A stretch of DNA of 14,767 nt. Origin: CAZRIE01 sp964600075 (GTDB lineage: Bacteria; Bacteroidota; Bacteroidia; Flavobacteriales; Flavobacteriaceae). Each line of letters begins with the position of its first letter. Positions within the stretch are counted from its first letter, which is position 1. Where the stretch lies: assembly GCA_964600075.1 (NCBI GenBank), contig CAZRIE010000106.1:1-14767 (forward strand). Reading direction: 5' to 3'. The notes under the pieces were generated by a model that worked only from the letters and a program-made list of their open reading frames with translations, did no database searches and was not told the DNA's origin. Shown here piece by piece: positions 6,971-14,276 of the stretch. Made by a program: the position numbers and the translations under genes.

Positions 6971-7019
6971 TTACTTCAAAATTTCATCCAATGCCGCAAA
7001 ATAGATTACTTCAAAATTT
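6969..7019. repeat. 16-bp direct repeat at the convergent gene junction
   Basis: GATTACTTCAAAATTT occurs at 6969-6984 and again, identically, at 7004-7019 (35-base offset). Copy one contains the last two bases of the DCC-gene stop and the stop plus last codons of the minus-strand hydrolase. Copy two lies within the hydrolase C-terminus (FEVI region) in another reading frame. It may be the trace of a short slippage duplication. Confidence 0.6.
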
Positions 7020-7774
7020 GCAAGATTATTGTGCCCCCCACCTTCAACACTATAGAATTTCTTGATTTTAGCAGGGGAAATACGGAATAGCTCCCTTCCA
7101 TGATCAATAGGAATAAGTGCATCGTCCGTTCCATGGATAATAGCGGTAGGGATCGTTATTTTCGATGTGTTTTTATCGTTTTGAAAGCGGAACTTCAACA
7201 GATACCGTGTTGGTAAAAAAGGATATTCTTTTGCCGCGACGTTCAAAATGCTGGTCGGCGTAGATTCCAAAATCAACTTCCGGTGATTCGTATCTTTAGA
7301 AATGTGAGTAGCGAAAAACCCACCTAAAGAGCGTCCGAAAACGACAATATCGCTCTCAGGAAAATTTGTCTGACAATATTCATAAAACAAAAAACCATCA
7401 TTCAGCATTAACTGTTGACGCCTTTTACCTGTGCTTTTTCCATACCCGCGATAATCCCAAATAACAACATCGTAATTGTACCGGTTCGAAAGCTCTTCCG
7501 CCCAATTACCCCAGGCGTTCAATTCCCCGGCATTACCATGACAATATAAAATAACACCTTCAGGATTTGGTTGCTTAAAATGAAGTCCGTTTAATAGTGC
7601 GCCATCATCTGCTTTTAGAAAAATTTCCTCAAAGTCACTTTCGAATGTGTATACATAATCCTGCGGTAATGTGTCGCTTCTAAATATCAGTTTTCCTTGG
7701 AAATAATATAACATGCCGAAGATTACAATTACGGTTATTACAATTCTTATCAAAAATAGACCAGCGCGTTTCAT
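6971..7774 (-). CDS. Membrane-anchored alpha/beta hydrolase (Bem46-like), second gene of a pair
   Basis: The 267-residue protein has one N-terminal hydrophobic helix (about residues 7-25), probably a membrane anchor, then an alpha/beta hydrolase fold of the Bem46/ABHD13-like type. Visible elements are the oxyanion-side motif YCHGNAGEL (His79), WDYRGYGKSTG, the nucleophile elbow FGRSLGG (Ser149), HGTDDALIP (catalytic Asp218) and GGGHNN (His248). The triad is complete, so it should be an active serine hydrolase (esterase, lipase or peptidase-like). The substrate cannot be inferred. ATG 7774 begins one base after the stop of the upstream paralogue, so the two are almost certainly co-transcribed and perhaps translationally coupled. 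Its TAA is immediately adjacent to the stop of the convergent DCC-family gene, with no intergenic base between them. Confidence 0.88.
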   Translation of the reverse strand: MKRAGLFLIRIVITVIVIFGMLYYFQGKLIFRSDTLPQDYVYTFESDFEEIFLKADDGALLNGLHFKQPNPEGVILYCHGNAGELNAWGNWAEELSNRYNYDVVIWDYRGYGKSTGKRRQQLMLNDGFLFYEYCQTNFPESDIVVFGRSLGGFFATHISKDTNHRKLILESTPTSILNVAAKEYPFLPTRYLLKFRFQNDKNTSKITIPTAIIHGTDDALIPIDHGRELFRISPAKIKKFYSVEGGGHNNLANFEVIYFAALDEILK

Positions 7775-7775
7775 A

Positions 7776-8633
7776 TCACCCTTTTTTCCGCCTAAAGCTA
7801 AGACTACTGGTGTTCGGGTCGACTTCTTTAGGGAGCTTGGCGTGCAATATCTCTTCTAGATAACGATGGTACTGTGGAAACGTATGCATATTATTATGGC
7901 CGCCATCTATTATAGGATATAAACGGGTGCGTTGGGCATTTATTTTCGAGAGCTTGATACTGGTTTTAAAGGGTATCAACTTGTCATTCGTGCCGTGAAT
8001 TATCTTTATCGGACATTTGACGTATTGTATCCATTTATATGTTTTTATTGGGAATCGCAACAAAAACGACATTGGCATTATCGGAAGAAATTTCTTTGCA
8101 ATATGGCTCATGCTATAATAGGGCGCATCGAGTATCAACATTCGCGGGTTATTTCTTGATGCCAGTTTCGCAGCAAAACCCGAACCCAATGACCTCCCAT
8201 AGAGCACAATATACTTTTCTTCAACTTGTTTCTTGAGCTCGTTATAAGCGTATTGCAGGTCTTTTTTTATACCCTCTTCAGTGCGAATACCGGTGCTTTT
8301 TCCGAAACCACGGTAATCGATCATCAGAACATCGAAACCATGCCTAGTAAAATCGATAGCGAACTTGCCCCACCCCTTTAAACTTCTGGAATTGCCTTTT
8401 AGGTACAAAACGATACCTCTGGGTTCCCTGACCTTGAAATGCACCCCATTAAGGTTCACGCCATCGCTTACTTCAATGTTATACTCATCGAAAACTTGGT
8501 TTTTATAATTGAATTTAAAATCTTCAGGAAGTTTCTCAGGCTTGAAAATAAGACGTTCTTGCAGGAAATAGGTAGCGACGTTCAGTAGAACGAAAAGAAC
8601 AACAAAAATCACTATTACTACGGGCCAATTCAT
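7776..8633 (-). CDS. Membrane-anchored alpha/beta hydrolase (Bem46-like), first gene of a pair
   Basis: This 285-residue paralogue of the downstream hydrolase has the same plan: an N-terminal transmembrane segment (about residues 4-22), then IDYRGFGKSTG, the nucleophile elbow YGRSLGSGF (Ser148), HGTNDKLIP (Asp217) and GGHNNM (His246). The triad is intact. It differs at the HG motif before the first loop, which reads YLKGNSRS with Lys79 in place of the usual His. That could alter the oxyanion pocket or substrate preference. A basic tail (SFRRKKG) extends the C-terminus. ATG 8633 was chosen over a TTG three codons upstream because it fits the start of the membrane helix. The gene stands first in the operon, 86 bases after the symporter gene on the same strand, so it may have its own promoter or share readthrough. 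Confidence 0.87.
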   Translation of the reverse strand: MNWPVVIVIFVVLFVLLNVATYFLQERLIFKPEKLPEDFKFNYKNQVFDEYNIEVSDGVNLNGVHFKVREPRGIVLYLKGNSRSLKGWGKFAIDFTRHGFDVLMIDYRGFGKSTGIRTEEGIKKDLQYAYNELKKQVEEKYIVLYGRSLGSGFAAKLASRNNPRMLILDAPYYSMSHIAKKFLPIMPMSFLLRFPIKTYKWIQYVKCPIKIIHGTNDKLIPFKTSIKLSKINAQRTRLYPIIDGGHNNMHTFPQYHRYLEEILHAKLPKEVDPNTSSLSFRRKKG

Positions 8634-8667
8634 TGATAACAAGTTTAATTGAAACAGTATGTTTATA

Positions 8668-8687
8668 ACCTACCTGGGCAGGAAGGT
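8668..8687. repeat. Imperfect hairpin between symporter and hydrolase genes
   Basis: ACCTACCTGGGCAGGAAGGT is a near-perfect palindrome (one central A-A mismatch in each half). It lies 33 bases past the symporter stop and 35 bases before the first hydrolase ATG on the minus strand. It could be a weak terminator without a clear T-run, or a regulator-binding dyad. Confidence 0.3.
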
Positions 8688-8719
8688 AAGCGCATAGATT
8701 TCAGTCCACAAGGGTTTCT

Positions 8720-10045
8720 TTACTTGACTTCTTCTAAATTATCGTCCCAATTCTTGATATTTGGTTTACCCATTTTACCAACAGATTTGGCTACCATCAT
8801 AGCAACGGTAGCATCACCAGTAACGTTGACTACAGTTCGGAGCATATCTAAAGGCCTGTCTACGGCGAATATAAGCGCAAGGCCAATAGCCAACTTATCA
8901 GGCGGAAAACCGATGGCCTCCAATACGATGACCAACATGACCATACCCGCTCCGGGCACGGCAGCCGAACCGATAGATGCCAATAATGCCGTAAGAACAA
9001 TAGTCAATTGGCCGGCGAAAGTCAAATCAAAATTAAGGGCTTCGGCGATGAATACAGCGGCTACTGCTTGGTAAAGACTGGTACCGTCCATATTTATGGT
9101 CGCCCCTACGGGAAGTACAAAACTGGAGACTTCTTTGTCTACACCGATATGCTCTTCTACTCGCTCCATAGTTACCGGTAGGGTCGCTGCACTCGAACTC
9201 GTCGAAAATGCCAATAATTGGGCCGGACTGATCTTTATAAGAAAGGTCAAAGGGTTATAGCCTGTAAAAGTAGAGACAACGATACAATAAAAAACAATCA
9301 TTAAAAGAAGCCCCAAAACAACTACTCCTGCATATTTCAAAAGTGCTAACAGTATATCGGCATCTCCCGAAGATACCACAACATTTGACAATAGCGCAAA
9401 TACCGCGATAGGGGCCGTAAGCATAATCAAATCTACCATCTTAAGTACAACGTCGTTCAGGGAATCAAAAAAATCTTTCAAAGGCTTGGCCCTTTTTTCA
9501 CCGATCAAAAGCATGGAGATACCCAAGAAAATGGTAAAAAAGATGACTTGCAGCATTAAACTATTATCCCCTAAGGCCGCAACCGCATTGTCTGGAACCA
9601 TATCTTCTAAAAACTGAAGTGGGCCACTATCTTGTTGTCGTGAGGCTTCCTCTAATTTTGAAGTCACTCCGCTATCCTTTGAATAGGTTTCGGTCAGTTT
9701 TGTAATAGTTTCCTCCGAAATACCGTTTCCGGGTTTAATGGTGTTGACCAGTAGAAGGCCAATTGTAATGGCTACAATTGTTGTACAGATATAGATGGCG
9801 ATCGTTCGTAAACCGATGTTACGAAATTTAGAGATATCCTTCAAGTCGGAAATACCTTTGACCAAGGAGGCCACAATCAATGGAATTGCTATTAATTTCA
9901 GGAGTTTCACAAAAATCGACCCGAGCGGATTTATCCAATCTTGAACAAATTCAGCGCCCCAGGATAGCTGAGTCATACCAAATCCAAAAAGGATTCCAAG
10001 TACCATTCCAATTAAGATTCTCCAATGCAATTCCAGTTTTCGCAT
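8720..10045 (-). CDS. Dicarboxylate/amino acid:cation symporter (DAACS, GltP/DctA-like)
   Basis: The 441-residue inner-membrane transporter of the DAACS/SLC1 type couples uptake of acidic amino acids or C4-dicarboxylates to Na+ or H+. Family landmarks are intact: the serine-rich hairpin 1 (STSSSAATLP, about 281-290), the unwound helix 7 motif NMDGTSLYQ with Asp320, hairpin 2 (ASIGSAAVPGAG, about 356-367), and the helix 8 signature DMLRTVVNVTGD. Within that signature, Asp400, Arg403 and Asp411 correspond to the GltPh Asp394/Arg397/Asp405 substrate and ion sites. Retained Arg403 argues for a negatively charged substrate rather than neutral amino acids. A hydrophilic, acidic loop (about 105-150) lies between early helices. 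Which acid is carried cannot be told from sequence, so no gene symbol is given. ATG 10045 is the only sensible start. The gene appears to be its own unit, separated from aroC by a strong terminator. Confidence 0.93.
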   Translation of the reverse strand: MRKLELHWRILIGMVLGILFGFGMTQLSWGAEFVQDWINPLGSIFVKLLKLIAIPLIVASLVKGISDLKDISKFRNIGLRTIAIYICTTIVAITIGLLLVNTIKPGNGISEETITKLTETYSKDSGVTSKLEEASRQQDSGPLQFLEDMVPDNAVAALGDNSLMLQVIFFTIFLGISMLLIGEKRAKPLKDFFDSLNDVVLKMVDLIMLTAPIAVFALLSNVVVSSGDADILLALLKYAGVVVLGLLLMIVFYCIVVSTFTGYNPLTFLIKISPAQLLAFSTSSSAATLPVTMERVEEHIGVDKEVSSFVLPVGATINMDGTSLYQAVAAVFIAEALNFDLTFAGQLTIVLTALLASIGSAAVPGAGMVMLVIVLEAIGFPPDKLAIGLALIFAVDRPLDMLRTVVNVTGDATVAMMVAKSVGKMGKPNIKNWDDNLEEVK

Positions 10046-10062
10046 GTATTAAATTTAGTTAA

Positions 10063-10096
10063 GAAAGATACTGTTTTTGATAAGAAGGTGTAAAAA
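10063..10096 (-). promoter_or_regulatory. Possible promoter of the symporter gene
   Basis: On the minus strand TATCTTTC (complement of 10063-10070) resembles the TAnnTTTG -7 box with the final base off. A T-rich TTTTTA block lies 20 bases upstream, where a -33 TTTG is expected. The leader would be about 15 bases. The match is modest and it overlaps the end of the aroC terminator. Confidence 0.3.
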
Positions 10097-10129
10097 CAAT
10101 AATCCAAAGCCGCTTTGAATTATTGTTTT
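10093..10129 (-). terminator. Intrinsic terminator of aroC
   Basis: AAAACAATAAT (10093-10103) pairs with ATTATTGTTTT (10119-10129), and an inner CAAAG/CTTTG stem closes on a 3-base loop, with a single c/a mismatch between the two parts. It lies 17 bases past the aroC stop. In the minus direction the hairpin's 3' arm ends in a T-run (GTTTTT), as expected for rho-independent termination. The structure is nearly symmetric, so it could also work on the plus strand. Confidence 0.75.
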
Positions 10130-10145
10130 AGCAAAAAACCATAGG

Positions 10146-11213
10146 TCATTTTGCTTTTATGGTCCGATTAAGCAGCGAATAATCCGCTAATACTAAAGCG
10201 GTCATCGCCTCAACGATAGGTACTGCACGAGGCACGACACAAGGATCGTGACGGCCCTTACCTGTAGTCTGCACTTTGTTGCCATCTCTATCGATAGTCT
10301 CATAGGGCTGTATGATAGTCGCAACAGGTTTAAATGCTACATTGAAGTAAATGTCCATTCCGTTACTAATACCGCCTTGAACACCTCCGCTATAGTTGGT
10401 TTTGGTGCTGCCATCCGAATTGAATTGATCATTGTGGGCGCTACCCTTCATCTGCACACCTTCAAATCCACTACCATATTCGAAACCTTTTACAGCGTTG
10501 ATGGACAACATCGCTTTGCCAAGTTCGGCATGCAATTTATCAAAAACGGGTTCGCCGAGCCCCACGGGCATATTTTGGGCCACACAGGTAATTATTCCAC
10601 CAATAGTATCTCCCTCTTTACGTACTTGCTTGATATAATCTTCCATTCTTTCTGCCATTTCAGGATCTGGACAGCGAACGGGATTGGATTCGGATAACGA
10701 AAAATCAAGTTCTTGGTAAGGCTTATCTAGCTTCAACGTACCAACTTGGGACACGAAAGCATTGATTTTTATATCGGACAAAAACTGTTTTGCGATAGCA
10801 CCTGCCACTACCCTACTGGCTGTTTCGCGGGCAGAACTCCTTCCACCGCCACGATAGTCTCGGAAACCGTATTTCTTATCATACACATAATCGGCATGCG
10901 AAGGGCGATACGAATCTTTGATATGGGTGTAATCCTTTGATTTTTGGTTGGTGTTGTGAATGGCGAAACCGATAGGCGTTCCTGAAGTTTTTCCCTCAAA
11001 AATACCAGAGTAAAATTCAACTGTATCGGGTTCCTTTCGCTGAGTAACAATGGCGGACTGTCCTGGTTTTCTGCGATTCAGGTCATTCTGAATTGCTTCG
11101 AGGTCGATTTCGATGCCTGAAGGACATCCATCAAGAACACCCCCAATAGCCGCGCCGTGCGATTCGCCAAAAGTGGTTAATTTGAAAAGGTTTCCAAAAG
11201 TATTTCCTGCCAT
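10146..11213 (-). CDS. aroC: Chorismate synthase
   Basis: This 355-residue cytoplasmic enzyme catalyses the last shikimate-pathway step, 5-enolpyruvylshikimate-3-phosphate to chorismate, with reduced FMN as cofactor. It leads to aromatic amino acids, folate and menaquinone. The family signatures are present in order: FGESHG (about 15-20), the PSHADY segment (104-109), GGGRSSARET (122-131), GGISNG, and the C-terminal RHDPCVVPRAVPIVEA beginning at Arg321. Length and motifs are normal, with no sign of damage. ATG 11213 starts the conserved MAGNTFGNLFKLTTFGESHG. Upstream is a good Bacteroidota promoter, and a strong terminator follows, so it is probably monocistronic. Confidence 0.97.
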   Translation of the reverse strand: MAGNTFGNLFKLTTFGESHGAAIGGVLDGCPSGIEIDLEAIQNDLNRRKPGQSAIVTQRKEPDTVEFYSGIFEGKTSGTPIGFAIHNTNQKSKDYTHIKDSYRPSHADYVYDKKYGFRDYRGGGRSSARETASRVVAGAIAKQFLSDIKINAFVSQVGTLKLDKPYQELDFSLSESNPVRCPDPEMAERMEDYIKQVRKEGDTIGGIITCVAQNMPVGLGEPVFDKLHAELGKAMLSINAVKGFEYGSGFEGVQMKGSAHNDQFNSDGSTKTNYSGGVQGGISNGMDIYFNVAFKPVATIIQPYETIDRDGNKVQTTGKGRHDPCVVPRAVPIVEAMTALVLADYSLLNRTIKAK

Positions 11214-11232
11214 TAATAGTTGGTTAATAGTT
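11213..11232. repeat. 11-bp tandem repeat in the aroC leader
   Basis: TTAATAGTT occurs at 11213-11221 and 11224-11232, a period of 11 bases. It fills the space between the predicted transcription start and the aroC ATG (the first base shown pairs with the A of the start codon). On the mRNA it reads as two copies of AACTATTAA, an A/U-rich leader typical of Bacteroidota ribosome binding. A regulatory role is possible but unsupported. Confidence 0.4.
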
Positions 11233-11243
11233 AATCAATACGC

Positions 11244-11273
11244 CAAAGGTAAATTTTAATGAATACATACAGA
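11244..11273 (-). promoter_or_regulatory. Bacteroidota-type promoter of aroC
   Basis: The complement of 11244-11251 is TACCTTTG, an exact match to the TAnnTTTG -7 element of the Bacteroidota primary sigma factor. Eighteen bases upstream is TCTG (complement of 11270-11273), one mismatch from the -33 TTTG. The spacing puts the transcription start near 11237-11240, with a leader of about 25 bases before the aroC ATG. The -33 part sits right beside the stop codon of the upstream dehydrogenase gene. Confidence 0.55.
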
Positions 11274-11275
11274 AA

Positions 11276-14188
11276 TCAATTGATCAGCGCGTTTTTCAGA
11301 ATTGTTACAGGATGCAAGGCCTGTCTTTTGGTGCCATCATAAATTTGATGGCGGCAACTTGTTCCGTTGGCTGAAATTATGGTGTCTTCAGATGATTTTC
11401 TAACGGAAGGAAAAAGCTTTAACTCTCCGATTTGCATACTCACATCGTAATGTTCCTTTTCATAACCAAAAGAACCCGCCATACCACAGCAACCCGAACT
11501 GATGATGGAAACCGAATAATTTTCTGGAAGGTTCAGCACGTCAAATGTCACTTTTTGATTGCTCAATGCCTTTTGGTGGCAGTGGTTATGGATTTTAACG
11601 GTTTTGGCTTCTTTCGTAAATCGATCTGAGGTCAATTCTCCTTTTTCTATTTCTTGGGCTAAGAATTCCTCCAACAAAAAAGCGTTCTGTGCGATGGCAT
11701 TCGTTGTTTCCGAATCACTGGAAAAACGTTTGTATTCATCGCGAAAGGTTAAAATAGCAGAGGGTTCAAGACCAACAACGGGGGATCCTGCATCGGCGAA
11801 CTTCTTTAATCGCGGGATATTGGTTAGGGCCAATTTTTTCGCCTGCTTCAAAAAGCCCTTGGAAATGTATGCACGACCACTTTCGCCATAGAAAAGTTGT
11901 ACATCATAATCTAAACGGGTCAGCACCTCAATGGCATCCTTACCCAATTCAATATCCAAATACTGACTGAACTCGTCGATGTATAGAATAACTTTACGTT
12001 TTGAAGTATCGTGCTTTTTTTTAATTAATTGAAGGTATTTATCAAAATTAAAACTTGATACTTTCGGAAGGTTTCTTTCTGCGGCTACCCCTGCAGATTT
12101 TTTCAATAATCCACCTAATAGACCAGAGTCATAAATAGCATTCGTAAGTCCGGACACCATACTACCCAAGCGATTCAGTTTCGTATTGTAAGCAAAGAGT
12201 TTACTGCGCAACGGATACCCATTCGTCTCTTGGTACTGATATAAAAATTCTGCCTTTAAGGTAGCCACATCAACATTGCTTGGACATTCACTGCCACAGG
12301 CCTTGCAGCTCAGGCATAAATCGAATACTTCTTTTAGTTCTTTTTGGTCGAATTTATTTTTCCGGTCCGATACCGTTAGAAACTCCCGCAGTGCATTGGC
12401 TCTTCCCCTAGTAGTATCTTTTTCGTTCTTTGTTGCATGATAACTGGGGCACATAGTACCTTTCATGTTCTCGGTCTTTCGACAATCACCGCTACCATTA
12501 CATTTTTCAGCTGCTTTTAAAATGCCTTCACTATCGGAAAAATCGAACAAAGTCTTAATTTCCGGTTCTCTTCGGTCTATTTCGTAACGCAGGGATTCAT
12601 CCATGGGGTAGGCATCGACAATCTTCCCTGGATTAAAAATGTTATGCGGATCAAAATAAGATTTGATACGTTTCAACAATTCATAGTTTTCCTCGCCAAT
12701 CATTAAAGGAATAAATTCAGCGCGAACGATACCATCACCATGCTCTCCGCTAAAGGAGCCCCTATACTTTTTCGTCAGTTTGGCCACATCGGTAGTGATA
12801 CCCCGAAACATGCCGACATCGGCAGACTGCTTTAAATTCAATATGGGGCGTAAATGTAGTTCTCCTGCTCCTGCATGGGCATAATACACGGCACTTTGAC
12901 CATAACCCTTCATGATTTCACTGAATTCAATGATGAAATCACTTAAATCTTCTAAAGCGACTGCCGTATCTTCGATACAGGCAACAGCTTTTTTGTCACC
13001 GACCATATTGCCTAACAGACCAAGACCTGCCTTTCGCAATTCTATGGCTTTCTTGATGTCATTCTCCTTTAGAACGGGGTTTGCATAACTTAAACCTGAA
13101 GCGCTAATCGTAGCTTGTAATTCGTTAAGTTGCTGTTCTAAATTCGACTCCGTGTCCGCTTTCAATTCAAGCATCAACAATGCCGCGGGGTCGCCTTCGA
13201 CAAAAAATCGATTTTTGAGTTGTTCTCGGTTGTTTTTCGTACAATCTAGAATCACCTTGTCCATCATCTCGCAAAGATGCAGATGATGCCTCATTACCAG
13301 GGCAACATCTGAAAGGCAGTCTTCCAAGGTTTTATAATGTGTCACTACCATTGCGGCATACTTTGGCGGTAAATCGTCTAATTGCAACGTAATTTCTGTC
13401 GTAAAGGCCAAGGTACCTTCACTACCACTGAGTAATTTACAAAGGTTGAAGTTGTCGGTATCATTTCCGAAAACAGTATTATGCAACAACTCGTCTACCG
13501 CGTAGCCCGTATTCCTGCGATGTATTTCAGGTTTCGGAAATTCAGAAATTATATTTTTTTGTATCTCCTGATTTGATAATTCTTTATAGATATTTTTATA
13601 AATAGATGCTTCAATAGAATTTGCATCCATTTTGCTTCGAAACTCTGACTCTGAAAGTGCACTGAACTCCGCTTCGCTGCCATCGGAAAGTATTGTTTTC
13701 AATGAAACCACTTTATCTCGCGTCACCCCATATTGAATAGAAGTCGTACCTGAAGAATTGTTTCCGACCATACCTCCTATCATAGATCGATTCGCAGTAG
13801 ACGTATTGGGTCCAAAAAAGAGTCCGTACGGATCTAAATACTGGTTCAATTCATCTCGGATTACCCCGGGCTGCACGACAACTTGCTTCTTTTCCTCATC
13901 TAAAGAGATGATTTTCGTGAAATGTTTAGATACGTCGACCACAATGCCGTCACCAACGCACTGGCCTGCCAAGGAAGTACCTGCCGTTCGCGGAATCAGT
14001 CCCACTTTATTATTTCCGGCAAAAACTATTAATTTTTTAATGTCATCAACAGTTTTTGGAAAGGCTACGGCAACAGGAGTTTTGCGGTAAACAGAAGCAT
14101 CGGTAGCATAAAGTGCTTTAGTCAACTTGTCCGATAACACTTGGCCTTGCAAGGCATCATCAAGTTTTGGGAGTAAATTTTTATTCAA
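11276..14188 (-). CDS. FAD- and [4Fe-4S]-dependent 2-hydroxyacid dehydrogenase, YdiJ-like fusion
   Basis: This 970-residue protein joins a GlcD-type FAD oxidase to a GlpC-type iron-sulfur/CCG module. The FAD-binding half shows PRTAGTSLAGQ (66-76) and GGMVGNNSSG (138-147). The FAD-oxidase C-terminal domain shows YYAHAGAGELHLRP, SGEHGDGIVR and FDPHNIFNPGKI. The Fe-S part has CNGSGDC (Cys563, Cys569) with MCP (Cys580), then CLSCKACGSECPS (Cys625, 628, 631, 635). A CCG domain follows (HCHQKA, then SGCCGMAGSFG with Cys900/901). The layout and the odd first cysteine cluster match E. coli YdiJ (about 1018 residues), reported to act on D-2-hydroxyglutarate. D-lactate or glycolate are alternatives. 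Electrons probably go to the quinone pool. No ATG lies near the start; TTG 14188 begins a family-like N-terminus (NKNLLPKLDDALQG), and the next in-frame ATG is far inside the FAD domain. Confidence 0.9.
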   Translation of the reverse strand: MNKNLLPKLDDALQGQVLSDKLTKALYATDASVYRKTPVAVAFPKTVDDIKKLIVFAGNNKVGLIPRTAGTSLAGQCVGDGIVVDVSKHFTKIISLDEEKKQVVVQPGVIRDELNQYLDPYGLFFGPNTSTANRSMIGGMVGNNSSGTTSIQYGVTRDKVVSLKTILSDGSEAEFSALSESEFRSKMDANSIEASIYKNIYKELSNQEIQKNIISEFPKPEIHRRNTGYAVDELLHNTVFGNDTDNFNLCKLLSGSEGTLAFTTEITLQLDDLPPKYAAMVVTHYKTLEDCLSDVALVMRHHLHLCEMMDKVILDCTKNNREQLKNRFFVEGDPAALLMLELKADTESNLEQQLNELQATISASGLSYANPVLKENDIKKAIELRKAGLGLLGNMVGDKKAVACIEDTAVALEDLSDFIIEFSEIMKGYGQSAVYYAHAGAGELHLRPILNLKQSADVGMFRGITTDVAKLTKKYRGSFSGEHGDGIVRAEFIPLMIGEENYELLKRIKSYFDPHNIFNPGKIVDAYPMDESLRYEIDRREPEIKTLFDFSDSEGILKAAEKCNGSGDCRKTENMKGTMCPSYHATKNEKDTTRGRANALREFLTVSDRKNKFDQKELKEVFDLCLSCKACGSECPSNVDVATLKAEFLYQYQETNGYPLRSKLFAYNTKLNRLGSMVSGLTNAIYDSGLLGGLLKKSAGVAAERNLPKVSSFNFDKYLQLIKKKHDTSKRKVILYIDEFSQYLDIELGKDAIEVLTRLDYDVQLFYGESGRAYISKGFLKQAKKLALTNIPRLKKFADAGSPVVGLEPSAILTFRDEYKRFSSDSETTNAIAQNAFLLEEFLAQEIEKGELTSDRFTKEAKTVKIHNHCHQKALSNQKVTFDVLNLPENYSVSIISSGCCGMAGSFGYEKEHYDVSMQIGELKLFPSVRKSSEDTIISANGTSCRHQIYDGTKRQALHPVTILKNALIN

Positions 14189-14276
14189 CGGAAAACAATT
14201 TTGACCGCTAAATTAAGTTTTTATGGTTGAAAGGGGTAACCAAAAGCATCTTTTAGAATCAAAAACGTATAATAAA

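Noticed and set aside
8649..9074. 141-codon plus-strand open frame opposite the symporter gene
   Set aside because: It lies antisense to conserved transporter motifs (helix 8 and hairpin 2), and its Ala/Thr-rich translation is a mirror of that coding sequence.
10248..10697. 149-codon plus-strand open frame inside aroC
   Set aside because: It is antisense to well-conserved chorismate synthase sequence and has no domain likeness of its own.
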